Shown: positions 29,648 to 41,988 of the stretch, piece after piece
Layout of the letters: each line of letters begins with the position of its first letter
How positions within the stretch are numbered: position 1 is the first letter of the stretch
Assembly (NCBI RefSeq): GCF_024749165.1
Contig: NZ_CP087190.1
Coordinates: 496,001-560,000 of the forward strand
From: Pseudomonas sp. B21-023
GTDB lineage: Bacteria; Pseudomonadota; Gammaproteobacteria; Pseudomonadales; Pseudomonadaceae
Direction: 5' to 3'
DNA length: 64,000 nt
Made by a program: the position numbers and the translations under genes
Notes under the pieces: generated by a model
What the model was told of the DNA's origin: nothing
Database searches by the model: none
The model's input: only the letters and a program-made list of their open reading frames with translations

Positions 29648-30493
29648 TCAGCGTGGCAGCTTCAGGTTGTTCCAGATCGCCAGGCTCGGCTCGGCCTGGT
29701 TGAGGGTATAGAAGTGCAGGCCCGGTGCGCCGCCTTGCAGCAGTTGTTCGCACATGCGGGTGATCACTTCCTCGCCGAATGCCTGGATGCTGGCGGTGTC
29801 GTCGGCATAGGCTTCCAGCTGCTTGCGGATCCAGCGTGGGATCTCGGCGCCGCAGGCGTCGGAGAAACGCGCCAGCTTGCTGTAGTTGGTGATCGGCATG
29901 ATGCCGGGCACCACCGGGATCTCGACGCCCAGCTTCTGCGCGCGCTCGACGAAATAAAAGTAGCTGTCGGCGTTGAAGAAATACTGGGTGATGGCGCTGT
30001 CGGCACCGGCCTTGACCTTGTGCACGAAGTTGGCCAGGTCGCTCTCGAAATTGCGCGCCTGCGGGTGCATCTCCGGATAGGCGGCCACTTCCAGGTGGAA
30101 GTGGTTGCCGGTTTCCTGGCGGATGAACTCGACCAAGTCGCTGGCGTAGCGCAGTTCGCCGCTGGCCATGCCCATGCCCGACGGCAGGTCGCCACGCAGG
30201 GCGACGATGCGCTTGATGCCGGCGGCCTGGTACTCGGCCAGCAGGGCGCGCAGGTCGTCCTTGCTGTCGCCCACGCAGGACAGGTGCGGGGCGGCGGGGA
30301 CTTTCACCTCATTTTCCAGCTGCAGCACGGTGTTGAGCGTGCGGTCGCGGGTCGAGCCACCGGCACCATAGGTGCAGGAGAAGAAGTCCGGGTTGTAGCT
30401 GGCCAGCTGGCGGGCAACGCCCATCAGCTTTTCGTGGCCGGCATCGGTCTTGGTGGGGAAGAATTCGAAACTGTAGCGGCGTTCTTGTGACAT
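29648..30493 (-). CDS. metF: 5,10-methylenetetrahydrofolate reductase
   Basis: A 281-residue FAD enzyme that makes 5-methyl-tetrahydrofolate for methionine synthesis. Hallmarks are YSFEFFPTKTDAG, FFSCTYGAGGSTRDRT, ALRGDLPSG, and TQYFFNADSYF. The start at 30491-30493 (MSQERRYSFEFFP) has GAAGGAACC upstream. It lies 141 bp after ahcY on the same strand. Two hairpins, one terminator-like, occupy the gap, so expression may be partly uncoupled from ahcY. Confidence 0.97.
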   Translation of the reverse strand: MSQERRYSFEFFPTKTDAGHEKLMGVARQLASYNPDFFSCTYGAGGSTRDRTLNTVLQLENEVKVPAAPHLSCVGDSKDDLRALLAEYQAAGIKRIVALRGDLPSGMGMASGELRYASDLVEFIRQETGNHFHLEVAAYPEMHPQARNFESDLANFVHKVKAGADSAITQYFFNADSYFYFVERAQKLGVEIPVVPGIMPITNYSKLARFSDACGAEIPRWIRKQLEAYADDTASIQAFGEEVITRMCEQLLQGGAPGLHFYTLNQAEPSLAIWNNLKLPR

Positions 30494-30531
30494 CTCTGGT
30501 TCCTTCGGCAGTGAGCCTGGGCTGCTGCCTG

Positions 30532-30568
30532 CAAATAAAAGCCAGGACGGTGGGGGCCGGCCTGGCTC
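30532..30568 (-). terminator. Intrinsic terminator-like hairpin between ahcY and metF
   Basis: In the minus-strand RNA, AGCCAGG-CCGG pairs with CCG-CCUGGCU around a short loop, with one mismatch, and is followed at once by UUUUAUUUG. It lies about 40 bases upstream of the metF start codon. It can end ahcY transcripts or act as an attenuator for metF. Confidence 0.65.
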
Positions 30569-30585
30569 GGACATCGGTTCGAAAC

Positions 30586-30627
30586 GTTGCCTGCCAGTGC
30601 CGGGCAAGGATACCTGGCACTGGCAAC
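30586..30627 (-). other. Long inverted repeat just past the ahcY stop
   Basis: GTTGCCAGTGCC and GGCACTGGC(AG)GCAAC form a stem of about 12 pairs with a 2-base bulge. It begins 8 bases past the ahcY stop codon and has no U-run, so it looks like a transcript-stabilising 3' hairpin. Confidence 0.5.
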
Positions 30628-30634
30628 CAGCCGC

Positions 30635-32302
<1,668 letters not shown>

Positions 32303-32339
32303 TCATTAGCGCATGTCAGCAAGCAGGTCAGGAGTACAG

Positions 32340-32741
32340 ATGAACTTTCACACCCGCAAATGGGTAAAACCCGAAGACCTCAATCCCAACGGCACCCTGT
32401 TCGGCGGCAGCCTGCTGCGCTGGATCGACGAGGAGGCGGCGATCTACGCCATCGTCCAGCTGGGTAACCAGCGCGTGGTGACCAAGTACATTTCCGAGAT
32501 CAACTTCGTCAGTGCCTCGCGTCAGGGCGACATCATCGAGCTGGGCATCACCGCCACCGAATTCGGCCGCACCTCGATCACCCTCAAGTGCGAAGTACGC
32601 AACAAGATCACCCGCAGGGCGATCCTGACCGTCGACAAGATGGTGTTCGTCAACCTGGGTGAGGATGGCCTGCCGGCCGCCCACGGGCGCACCGAGATCA
32701 AGTACATCCAGGACCAGTTCCCGGACAGCGCGGTGGAATAG
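32340..32741 (+). CDS. Acyl-CoA thioesterase (hotdog fold, YciA/Acot type)
   Basis: A 133-residue hotdog-fold thioesterase. The motif LNPNGTLFGGSLLRWIDEEAAIYA holds the catalytic Asp and the acyl-CoA-binding Gly-Gly, and FVSASRQGDIIELG follows. The start ATG at 32340 (MNFHTRKWVKPED) has GGAG 5 bases upstream and is preferred over an ATG nine codons earlier. It is transcribed away from ahcY. The substrate chain length cannot be told. Confidence 0.92.
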   Translation: MNFHTRKWVKPEDLNPNGTLFGGSLLRWIDEEAAIYAIVQLGNQRVVTKYISEINFVSASRQGDIIELGITATEFGRTSITLKCEVRNKITRRAILTVDKMVFVNLGEDGLPAAHGRTEIKYIQDQFPDSAVE

Positions 32742-32756
32742 ACCCGTTTGCTCAAG

Positions 32757-32784
32757 CGTGGGAGCGGGCTTGCCCCGCGATGGC
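32757..32784. repeat. REP-like palindromic element
   Basis: CGTGGGAGCGGGCTTGCCCC followed by GCGATGGC, a full REP core between the convergent thioesterase and antiporter genes. Confidence 0.85.
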
Positions 32785-32848
32785 GCCGGCAGGATCAACA
32801 TCTATGCCTGTGCAGACGATATCGCGGGGCTAGTCCGCCTCTACGTTG

Positions 32849-34087
32849 TTACTCGGGTTGTGTGCTGACCTTGCGCACCACCTTGCCGACCGTCAGGCCC
32901 TGAATCAGGATCGACGACAGCACCACGATGTAAGTGATCGACAGCAGCAGGTCACGCTCGGCGCCCTGCGGCAGCGACAGCGCCAGGGCGACCGACACGC
33001 CACCGCGCAGGCCGCCCCAGGTCAGCACGCGGATGGTGCCCTGCGGCACGCTGCGCCAGCGGCGCAACAGCACGATCGCCGGCGCCACGGTCAGCAGCCG
33101 CGAAGCCAGCACCGCCACCGCCAGCACGCCACCGGCCGCCAGGTGCAGCCAGTTGAACGGCAGCAGCAACAGCTCCAGGCCAATCAGCGCGAACAGCAAG
33201 GCATTGAGCATGTCGTCGATCAGTTCCCAGAAGCCGTCCATGTAGCGGCGGGTCATGTCGTTCATCGCCAGGTTGCGTCCCAGGTTGCCGATGATCAGTC
33301 CGGCTACCACCATGGCGATCGGCGCCGACACGTGCAGCTCGTAGCACATGGCCGAGCCGCCGATCACCAGCGCCAGGGTCAGCATCACTTCCACCTGGTA
33401 TTGTTCGACGCTCTTGATCATGCGGTAGGTGGCATAGCCGATCAGGCCGCCGAAGGCTATGCCACCCAGGGCCTCGCGGGCGAACAGGATGGCGGTGTCG
33501 GCGACGCTCGGCGTCTCGCCCAGCTGGATGATGCCCAGCAGCACGGTGAACACCACGACCGCCGTGCCGTCATTGAACAGCGACTCACCGACGATGGTGG
33601 TCTTCAGCGGCTTGGAGGCGTTGGCGGTTCGCAGTGCGCCGAGCACGGCGATTGGGTCGGTCGGTGAGATCAGCGCGCCGAACAGCAGGCAGTAGATCAA
33701 CGGCACGTTCCAGCCAAACAGGGCGAACACCCAGTGCGCCAGGTAACCGATTACCACGGTGGCGATGAGTACGCCAAGGGTGGCCAGCAGGCCAATCGGC
33801 CAGCGGTAGCTGCGCAGGTCGGCGAGGTTGACGTGCAAGGCGCCGGCGAACAGCAGGAACGACAGCATCCAGTGCATCAGCAGGTCGTTGAAGTCGATCT
33901 GGTTCATCAGGCCTTCGACGCGTTCTTCCAGGCCAGGGAAGCCGATCAGGCTCAGGCCCTGCAGCATCAGGGAGAACAGCAATGCGGTGACCATCACGCC
34001 GATGGCCGGCGGCAGGCCGATGAAGCGGTAGTTCACATAAGTGAGGAGGGTGGTGAGGCAGATAAACGCGGCAACTAATTCAAGCAT
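32849..34087 (-). CDS. Monovalent cation:proton antiporter (CPA1/NhaP type)
   Basis: A 412-residue membrane protein with about 12 segments. The CPA1 core signatures are GALISPTDPIAVLGAL and VGESLFNDGTAVVVFTVLLGI, which hold the conserved Asp residues of the transport site, plus LTWGGLRGGVSVALALSLP. It should exchange Na+ or K+ for H+. The start at 34085-34087 (MLELVAAFICLTT) has CAGGA upstream. A longer upstream frame lacks hydrophobic character. There is no C-terminal regulatory domain. Confidence 0.9.
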   Translation of the reverse strand: MLELVAAFICLTTLLTYVNYRFIGLPPAIGVMVTALLFSLMLQGLSLIGFPGLEERVEGLMNQIDFNDLLMHWMLSFLLFAGALHVNLADLRSYRWPIGLLATLGVLIATVVIGYLAHWVFALFGWNVPLIYCLLFGALISPTDPIAVLGALRTANASKPLKTTIVGESLFNDGTAVVVFTVLLGIIQLGETPSVADTAILFAREALGGIAFGGLIGYATYRMIKSVEQYQVEVMLTLALVIGGSAMCYELHVSAPIAMVVAGLIIGNLGRNLAMNDMTRRYMDGFWELIDDMLNALLFALIGLELLLLPFNWLHLAAGGVLAVAVLASRLLTVAPAIVLLRRWRSVPQGTIRVLTWGGLRGGVSVALALSLPQGAERDLLLSITYIVVLSSILIQGLTVGKVVRKVSTQPE

Positions 34088-34216
34088 CCCGAATCCTGTG
34101 TAAGTGGCTTCCAAGTCATTACCCGAATGGCTCGGGCAGTTCTTTGATGACCTGGCGCGGCGTTCGGGACACACCTTATGACCGGATTTCTCCAGTTGGT
34201 TCCTGTCAGGCGAAGG

Positions 34217-34246
34217 CGCGGGAGCGGGCTTGCCCTGCGATGAGGC
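34217..34246. repeat. REP-like palindromic element
   Basis: GCGCGGGAGCGGGCTTGCCC followed by TGCGATGAGG, a REP core with small changes between the divergent antiporter and DMT permease genes. Confidence 0.75.
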
Positions 34247-34305
34247 CATAACTAGCCAGGCGCTATATAGTGGTCCCCACCAAACGACGACAAGGATTCC
34301 AAGGC

Positions 34306-35139
34306 GTGCTGGCAACTTCCCTCGTACTGGTCGCAGCCCTGCTCCATGCCACCTGGAACACCCTGATCAAGTTCAGCGCCGAGCGGCTGCTGGTGATCGC
34401 CAGCATGGACGTGGTGGCACTGAGTTTCGCCATACTGGCGGTAGCCTTCGTAGATTTCCCGCCCGCCGAGATCTGGCCCTGGCTGCTGGCCTCGGCGCTG
34501 GCCGAGCAGCTGTACCGCTTTCTGCTGATCCAGGCCTATCGGGTCGGTGACCTGGGGCTGGTCTATCCGTTGATGCGTGGCCTGTCGCCATTGGTGGTGC
34601 TGGGCCTGACCCTGGCCTTTGCCGGCGAATCGTTGAGCCAGCAGCAGATCATCGGCATCTTGCTGATCCCCTGTGGCATGGCGTGCTTGCTTTGGCAGGG
34701 TGGCGGCGGCGACCGCCTGCCCTGGTCGATGCTGCCGGTGGTGGCACTGATAGGCCTGTGCATCGGCTGCTACACCTGGTTCGACGGTCAGGCCGTACGC
34801 CTGTGGGGCAAGCCCTGGGACTACCTGGTATGGCTGACCTTGCTCAGTGCCTGGCCGTTCCCGTTGCTGGCCATGGTGGCCCGACGAGGGCCGTTCATGC
34901 TGTTCTGGCGCGCCCAATGGAAGCTGGGCCTGGCGGTCGGGTTCTGCGTATTGTTCAGCTACGCTCTGGTGCTCTGGGCCATGCACCTGGGCTCGGTGGC
35001 CGAAGCGGCAGCGTTGCGCGAGTTGAGCGTGATCCTCGTGGTGCTGTTGGGCATGCGCTACCTCAAAGAACCTTTTGGCGGGCCAAGACTCCTAGCTTGC
35101 GGGCTGGTGCTGGCCGGTATGCTGGTGATGAAGCTCTGA
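34306..35139 (+). CDS. EamA/DMT-family membrane transporter
   Basis: A 277-residue protein with ten predicted membrane segments in two repeated halves, each ending in an EamA-like unit (VYPLMRGLSPLVVLGLTLAF; EAAALRELSVILVVLLGMRYLKEPFG). The chosen start is GTG 34306 with AAGGA 9 bases upstream. A GTG at 34270 would add 12 polar residues without a ribosome site. The substrate is unknown. Confidence 0.85.
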   Translation: MLATSLVLVAALLHATWNTLIKFSAERLLVIASMDVVALSFAILAVAFVDFPPAEIWPWLLASALAEQLYRFLLIQAYRVGDLGLVYPLMRGLSPLVVLGLTLAFAGESLSQQQIIGILLIPCGMACLLWQGGGGDRLPWSMLPVVALIGLCIGCYTWFDGQAVRLWGKPWDYLVWLTLLSAWPFPLLAMVARRGPFMLFWRAQWKLGLAVGFCVLFSYALVLWAMHLGSVAEAAALRELSVILVVLLGMRYLKEPFGGPRLLACGLVLAGMLVMKL

Positions 35140-35170
35140 AGCGAACCTCTATGAACAAGGAGTCCTGTAG

Positions 35171-35557
35171 ATGACCGTAGCCCTGTGGTGCATTCTCGTC
35201 GCGCTGGTCCTGCCGCCGCTATGTGCACTGATCGCCAAACTCAGCAGCGGGTATTTTGGCTTGCGCGCCAATCACGATCCGCGTGCGTTCCTGGACAAGC
35301 TCGAAGGGCTGCCACGGCGGGCCCATGCCGCCCAGTTGAATGGCTACGAAGCGTTTCCCGCGTTTGCCGCGGCGGTGCTGGTGGCTGATATCGTCGGCAA
35401 TGCCGAACAAGTGACCCAAGATGTGCTGGGGGTGATGTACATCACCAGCCGGTTGCTCTACATCATCTGCTACCTGGCGGACTGGGCAGTGTTGCGCTCG
35501 CTGGTGTGGTTCGTCGGGATGGCGCTGATCGTGTCGTTCTTTGTCGTTTCGATCTGA
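35171..35557 (+). CDS. MAPEG family membrane protein
   Basis: A 128-residue, four-helix membrane protein. The typical MAPEG segment RRAHAAQLNGYEAFPAFAAAVL (in pieces: RRAHAAQLNGYEAFP) is clear, followed by ITSRLLYIICYLADWAVLRSL. The superfamily covers eicosanoid and glutathione enzymes in eukaryotes, and the bacterial role is unknown. It is 31 bp after the DMT gene with an AAGGAG ribosome site and is probably co-transcribed. Confidence 0.9.
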   Translation: MTVALWCILVALVLPPLCALIAKLSSGYFGLRANHDPRAFLDKLEGLPRRAHAAQLNGYEAFPAFAAAVLVADIVGNAEQVTQDVLGVMYITSRLLYIICYLADWAVLRSLVWFVGMALIVSFFVVSI

Positions 35558-35560
35558 CTG

Positions 35561-35612
35561 CATCGCGGGGCAAGCTCGCTCCCGCAGTGGGAGCGGGCAT
35601 GCCCCGCGATAG
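35561..35612. repeat. Inverted pair of REP-like elements
   Basis: Two REP cores in opposite orientation (CATCGCGGGGCAAGCTCGCT then GAGCGGGCATGCCCCGCGAT) fill the 61-bp gap between the convergent MAPEG and mltA genes. The pair can fold into one long hairpin and probably serves as a shared transcript end. Confidence 0.85.
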
Positions 35613-35618
35613 CGTCCT

Positions 35619-36770
35619 TCAGGGGACCTTCGGTACTTCGGGCAAAGGCTGGCCCTTAGGCCACAACATCCATATCTGCCCCTGTTGTTTCATGTTGCCT
35701 GCCAGTTCACCGGCCTCAGGACCGGTGCCCCAGAACAGGTCCGCACGCACTTCACCGGTAATCGCTCCGCCGGTGTCCTGCGCCCCCACGGGGCGCACCA
35801 CCGGGCTGCCGTCGGGGCGGGTGGTGGACAGCCACAGCAGGCTGCCCAGCGGGATCACCTTGCGGTCGATGGCCACGCTATAGCCAGCGGTCAGCGGCAC
35901 GTTGAGCGAGCCGCGCGGACCTTCGTTGCTATCCGGCCGGGTGCTGAAGAACACGTAGCTCGGGTTACTGGCCAGCAACTCGGGGACCCGCTGCGGGTTG
36001 GCCTGGGCCCAGGCGTGGATGCTGCCCATGGTCACCTGTTCCTTGGGCAGTTGGCCCTGGTCCACCAGCCAGCGGCCAATCGGCCGATAGGGGTGGCCGT
36101 TCTGGTCGGCATACCCCAGCCGCAGCTGGCGGCCACCTTCCAGCTGGATGCGACCGGAACCCTGGATCTGCAGGAACTGCAAGTCCATCGGGTCGGTCAG
36201 CCAGGCCAGTACCGGCGCCTTGGCACCGTCGCGGTTGATCACTTCGGCGGTGTCATAGGGCTTGAGCACGCGGCCATCGAGGCGCCCGCGCAAGCGCTTG
36301 CCCTTGAGTTCGGGATACACACTGGCCAGATCGACCACGATCATGTCCTCGGGTACGCCGTACACCGGTACATGCGCGGCTTCGGTGCGTTCCAGGCTGC
36401 CGGGGTAGACCGGCTCGTAGTACCCGGTTATCAGGCCGTTGGCGCTGTTCTGCGCCGAGCGCAGTCCGAACACCTGGAGATTCTGCTCGAGGAAGGTGCG
36501 TACCTGATCAGCGTTCGCCGTGGCTGAACCGGCTGCCTCGCAGGTAGCGGCCCACACCGGATCGCGCTTGAGTTTCTCGCAACCGTTGCGCCAGGCATAG
36601 AAGCCGGCCAGCAGGTCGTCGTCGGTGACCTGGGGCAGGTCGTTCCAGGTGGCTGGTACATAAGTGGCGATGGCATGAGGCTCGGGCTTGGCGCTTTCGC
36701 CGCCGTTGCAGCCGGCCAGGAGCGCCAGGGCGGGGAGGGCCCAGGCGAGATGGCGCAATGCAGATTTCAT
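35619..36770 (-). CDS. mltA: Membrane-bound lytic murein transglycosylase A
   Basis: An outer-membrane lipoprotein of 383 residues that cleaves peptidoglycan with formation of 1,6-anhydro ends. The lipobox LLAGC puts the acylated Cys at residue 21. The MltA domain has LITGYYEPVYPGS and FLQIQGSGRIQLEGG, and the 3D domain near the C-terminus carries the catalytic Asp in VGAQDTGGAITG. The start at 36768-36770 gives a proper signal peptide. Confidence 0.95.
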   Translation of the reverse strand: MKSALRHLAWALPALALLAGCNGGESAKPEPHAIATYVPATWNDLPQVTDDDLLAGFYAWRNGCEKLKRDPVWAATCEAAGSATANADQVRTFLEQNLQVFGLRSAQNSANGLITGYYEPVYPGSLERTEAAHVPVYGVPEDMIVVDLASVYPELKGKRLRGRLDGRVLKPYDTAEVINRDGAKAPVLAWLTDPMDLQFLQIQGSGRIQLEGGRQLRLGYADQNGHPYRPIGRWLVDQGQLPKEQVTMGSIHAWAQANPQRVPELLASNPSYVFFSTRPDSNEGPRGSLNVPLTAGYSVAIDRKVIPLGSLLWLSTTRPDGSPVVRPVGAQDTGGAITGEVRADLFWGTGPEAGELAGNMKQQGQIWMLWPKGQPLPEVPKVP

Positions 36771-36889
36771 CGGGTGGGTCCTGTGCTGGGCGAAACATGA
36801 ACATTCGCCCTTGTTTTCTGTGTGGCTATTGGTCTTTGCCCGGCAGGCGGCGATACTGGCCACCCGTTTGCCTGGCCAAAGAGACCCTG

Positions 36890-37336
36890 ATGTTCAAGCG
36901 ATTGACCGTAGTACTGCTCGCCGCCCTCGCCCTGACCGCCTGTGACGGCGTCGACCCCAACTCGCCGCTGGGCCAGCGCAAGGCGATCTTCAAGCAGATG
37001 CTCAAGACCAGTGAAGACATGGGTGGCATGCTGCGCGGGCGGTTGCCCTTCGATGACGTGAAGTTCGCCGAGGGCGCGGTGAAGCTGGATACCTTGGCCC
37101 ATGAGCCGTGGCAGCACTTCCCGCAGGTGCGCGACGAGGGTGACAGCAGCGCACGGGCGGATGTCTGGGAGCGCCAGGCGCGGTTCCAGGACCTGGCCCG
37201 GCAGTTGGAGGGCGTTACCGGCGACCTGGTGACGGTGACCCGCAACCCGCCGCTGGACGCAGCGCAGATGAAGGCACCGATGGACAAGGTCGAGGCGGCG
37301 TGCAAGGCCTGTCATAGCGAGTTTCGCAATCACTGA
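36890..37336 (+). CDS. Cytochrome c' / c556-type lipoprotein
   Basis: 148 residues. The N-terminus MFKRLTVVLLAALALTAC ends in a lipobox with Cys18. The mature part looks like a four-helix c'-type cytochrome, with GQRKAIFKQMLKTSEDMG at the N-terminal helix and a C-terminal haem site CKACH at about residues 140-144. It would be a periplasmic, membrane-anchored mono-haem protein. The partner is unknown. It is divergent from mltA. Confidence 0.88.
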   Translation: MFKRLTVVLLAALALTACDGVDPNSPLGQRKAIFKQMLKTSEDMGGMLRGRLPFDDVKFAEGAVKLDTLAHEPWQHFPQVRDEGDSSARADVWERQARFQDLARQLEGVTGDLVTVTRNPPLDAAQMKAPMDKVEAACKACHSEFRNH

Positions 37337-37350
37337 GCCGTGTGAGGCTG

Positions 37351-37375
37351 TTGTGGGAGCGGGTTCGTTCCCACA
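37351..37375. repeat. REP-like hairpin
   Basis: TGTGGGAGCGGG followed by TTCGTTCCCACA forms a 7-bp inverted repeat with REP core features. It sits between the convergent cytochrome and DUF1090 genes. Confidence 0.7.
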
Positions 37376-37390
37376 TCAAAGGCTGTACGG

Positions 37391-37783
37391 TCAGCGCTCT
37401 AGCTCGTCCACGGCTTCTTGCAGTTCTTTCTTCGCCTCGGCCAGCTTGTCCTTGCGCTTGTTGATCTTTTCCGCGTCACCTTTCTTCATGGCTTTGTCCA
37501 GGTCCTTGGTGCGCTGGTTCACTTCGTGGCGGGCATCGAGCACTTTCTGCTCGCGCTCTTTGCGCAGCCCGGCTTCGGTGCAGTTGTCCACGCCACGCAG
37601 CGCCTCTTCGAGCCCGGCAGCCTGGTTGCTGTTGCCATGTTCACGGGCAATCTTCAGCTGGTTCTCGATGGCGCTGCGCTTGGCGGCGCAGCCGGTCAGG
37701 CCTGCATCCGGCTGGGCGGCTTGCGCGGCGCCGGTTGCCAGGCCAAGGGTTGCCAGCAGGAAAAGAGCGGTGAAACGTGTCAT
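37391..37783 (-). CDS. DUF1090 periplasmic protein
   Basis: 130 residues. The signal peptide ends ATGAAQA at about residue 22. The mature part has the DUF1090 pattern: GCAAKRSAIENQLKIAREHGN, ALRGVDNC with a second Cys, then a long lysine/glutamate-rich coiled coil to the end. E. coli YqjC is a homologue and its role is unknown. The start at 37781-37783 has GGAGG 8 bases before it. Confidence 0.9.
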   Translation of the reverse strand: MTRFTALFLLATLGLATGAAQAAQPDAGLTGCAAKRSAIENQLKIAREHGNSNQAAGLEEALRGVDNCTEAGLRKEREQKVLDARHEVNQRTKDLDKAMKKGDAEKINKRKDKLAEAKKELQEAVDELER

Positions 37784-37901
37784 GAAAAGCCTCCTGAGCG
37801 GGGCGGAGCAGCAAAAGTTGGTGGAATCCTGCCTTGGTTTGCCGGATTTAGGAACCCTTGGTGGGTCTTTAAACGGCAAACTCGGAGTTGACCTACACTC
37901 G

Positions 37902-39746
<1,845 letters not shown>

Positions 39747-40937
39747 TTACAGGCCAGCGGCGTCGCGCAGGGCGGCGGCGCGGTCGGTGCGCTCCCAGGT
39801 GAAGGTGGTGAAGGTGTCATCACCCACGGTCTTCTGCTGCGGGGTACGGCCGAAGTGACCGTAGGCAGCGGTTTCCTGGTACATCGGGTGCAGCAGGTCG
39901 AGCATGGTGGTGATGGCGTACGGACGCAGGTCGAAGCACTCGCGCACCAGCTGCACGATCTTCTCGTCCGAGACCTTGCCGGTGCCGAAGGTGTTGATCG
40001 AGATGGAGGTCGGCTGGGCCACGCCGATGGCGTAGGACACCTGGATCTCGCAACGCTCGGCCAGGCCCGCAGCGACGATGTTCTTGGCCACGTAGCGGCC
40101 GGCGTAGGCAGCGGAACGGTCGACCTTGGACGGGTCCTTGCCGGAGAACGCGCCACCACCGTGGCGAGCCATGCCACCGTAGGAGTCGACGATGATCTTG
40201 CGGCCGGTCAGGCCGCAGTCGCCCACCGGGCCACCGATGATGAAGTTGCCGGTCGGGTTGATGTGGTACTGGGTACCCTTGTGCAGCAACTCGGCAGGCA
40301 GGGTGTGCTTGACGATCAACTCCATCACCGCTTCCTGCAGGTCTTTCTGCGAGACCTCGGGGTTGTGCTGGGTCGACAGCACGACCGCGTCGATGCCGAC
40401 GACCTTGCCGTTTTCATAGCGGCAGGTGACCTGGGACTTGGCGTCCGGGCGCAGCCAAGGCAGCAGCTTGGACTTGCGCGCCTCGGCCTGGCGCTCGACC
40501 AGGCGGTGCGAGAAGCAGATCGGGGCCGGCATCAGCACGTCGGTCTCGTTGCTGGCGTAGCCGAACATCAGGCCCTGGTCGCCGGCGCCCTGGTCTTCCG
40601 GGCGGGAGCGGTCGACGCCCTGGGCGATGTCCACCGACTGCTTGCCGATGATGTTCATCACGGCGCAGGTGGCGCCGTCGAAGCCGACGTCGGAGCTGTT
40701 GTAGCCGATGTCGATGATCACGTTACGCACCAGGTCTTCCAGATCGACCCAGGCCGAAGTGGTGACTTCGCCGGCGATGATGGCGACACCGGTCTTGACC
40801 AGGGTCTCGCAGGCTACGCGGGCGTACTTGTCCTGGGCGATGATGGCGTCCAGCACCGCGTCGGAGATCTGGTCGGCGATCTTGTCCGGATGCCCTTCGG
40901 ACACGGACTCGGAGGTGAAAAGGGAGTATTCGCTCAT
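39747..40937 (-). CDS. metK: S-adenosylmethionine synthetase
   Basis: Makes SAM from methionine and ATP. 396 residues, full length. The signatures are [32 protein letters not shown], and the P-loop-like [16 protein letters not shown]. The start at 40935-40937 ([15 protein letters not shown]) has AGGAA upstream. It lies only 19 bp after the ArsR-methyltransferase fusion gene and no terminator separates them, so the two are probably one transcription unit. Confidence 0.98.
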   Translation of the reverse strand: MSEYSLFTSESVSEGHPDKIADQISDAVLDAIIAQDKYARVACETLVKTGVAIIAGEVTTSAWVDLEDLVRNVIIDIGYNSSDVGFDGATCAVMNIIGKQSVDIAQGVDRSRPEDQGAGDQGLMFGYASNETDVLMPAPICFSHRLVERQAEARKSKLLPWLRPDAKSQVTCRYENGKVVGIDAVVLSTQHNPEVSQKDLQEAVMELIVKHTLPAELLHKGTQYHINPTGNFIIGGPVGDCGLTGRKIIVDSYGGMARHGGGAFSGKDPSKVDRSAAYAGRYVAKNIVAAGLAERCEIQVSYAIGVAQPTSISINTFGTGKVSDEKIVQLVRECFDLRPYAITTMLDLLHPMYQETAAYGHFGRTPQQKTVGDDTFTTFTWERTDRAAALRDAAGL

Positions 40938-40956
40938 CTCGATGGGTTCCTGAAAT

Positions 40957-41949
40957 TTACCGATGTTGTATGTCGCCAGTGGCCCGCTGGAAATGCCGGA
41001 CCTGGATCTGAAAACCGTTACGCAAGCCCACGTAGAGGCTGTCCCCGGGGGCCAGCCCTGCCGCGTCGGCCCAACGGGCCAGGTCGTCCTGCTCGAAGCC
41101 AAGCCACAGGTCGCCGCAAGCTTCGCGCGCCCACCCCTGGTCATGGCTGCACAGCTCGGTGACCAGCAGGCTGCCGCCCGCCTTCACCCGTTTGGCCAGC
41201 AGGCGCAAGGCCTGGGCCGGGTCGCTGAAATGGTGCAGGACCATGTTCAGCACAACGCAGTCGGCTTCCACATCCGTTGCACCCAGTGCATCGGCCAACT
41301 GCAGGTTTACGTTATTCAGTGCATTGCGCTCGCAGACCTGGCGCGCCAGTTCGAGCATGGTCGGGCTGTTGTCCATGGCCGTGACCTGGTCGAAGCGGCG
41401 AGCCAGGTCGGGCAGGAATCCGCCGTCGCCAGGCCCCACTTCCAGGGCGCTGGCGCCGACGCCGAAGCTGAGCTTGTCGAGCAGCGCCAGCAGGCTTTCG
41501 CGGTACTGCGGCAAGCCGGCGATCAGGTCCTGCTGGGCGCGGAACTTTTCTTCTACGCGCTGGAAAAAGTCCTGGCTGGTGGCGGCGCGGCGCTGTTGCA
41601 CCAGGGCGATACGCGCCTGTACGTCCACGGGCAGCGCGAGGTCGTCGGCTTCCTCGAGCAGTGCCGTATGCAGGCGGCCACCCAGGCGCTGACTGTCGGG
41701 CAGGGCACGGCGGTAGAAGATCGCATTGCCTTCGCGACGGGTCGCCACCAGGTCGGCCTGGGCCAGTACCTTGAGGTGGTGGCTCATGCCCGACTGGCCG
41801 ATGTCGAAGATCTGCGCCAGCTCCAGCACGCCGAACGAGTCGTTGGCCAATGCGCGCAGCACGTTCAGGCGCAGCGGGTCGCCGCCGGCCTTGCACAGGG
41901 CGGCCAGCTCGTCGCTGTGTTGCGGGGTGATGGGCGCATTGAGGTTCAT
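40957..41949 (-). CDS. ArsR-family regulator fused to a SAM-dependent methyltransferase domain (SahR candidate)
   Basis: 330 residues. The N-terminal winged helix (about 1-100) shows the ArsR pattern: [25 protein letters not shown], then [24 protein letters not shown]. No metal-binding Cys pair is present. The C-terminal domain (about 145-320) is a class I methyltransferase with [16 protein letters not shown] as motif I. The position just upstream of metK and beside a 12-2-12 palindrome suggests a SAM/SAH-responsive repressor of methionine-cycle genes, as described for SahR of the ArsR family. This assignment is an inference. Confidence 0.88.
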   Translation of the reverse strand: MNLNAPITPQHSDELAALCKAGGDPLRLNVLRALANDSFGVLELAQIFDIGQSGMSHHLKVLAQADLVATRREGNAIFYRRALPDSQRLGGRLHTALLEEADDLALPVDVQARIALVQQRRAATSQDFFQRVEEKFRAQQDLIAGLPQYRESLLALLDKLSFGVGASALEVGPGDGGFLPDLARRFDQVTAMDNSPTMLELARQVCERNALNNVNLQLADALGATDVEADCVVLNMVLHHFSDPAQALRLLAKRVKAGGSLLVTELCSHDQGWAREACGDLWLGFEQDDLARWADAAGLAPGDSLYVGLRNGFQIQVRHFQRATGDIQHR

Positions 41950-41957
41950 GGGGCGGG

Positions 41958-41986
41958 AGTCTAGTCAGGGGAGGCTGTGGTCGCAA
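41958..41986 (-). promoter_or_regulatory. Candidate promoter of the ArsR-methyltransferase/metK unit
   Basis: The minus strand has TTGCGA (41981-41986), a 17-base spacer and TAGACT (41958-41963). The predicted start falls within a few bases of the ATG at 41949. No ribosome site precedes that ATG, so the message would be leaderless or nearly so. The 12-2-12 palindrome begins 3 bases upstream of the -35 box. Confidence 0.5.
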
Positions 41987-41988
41987 TA

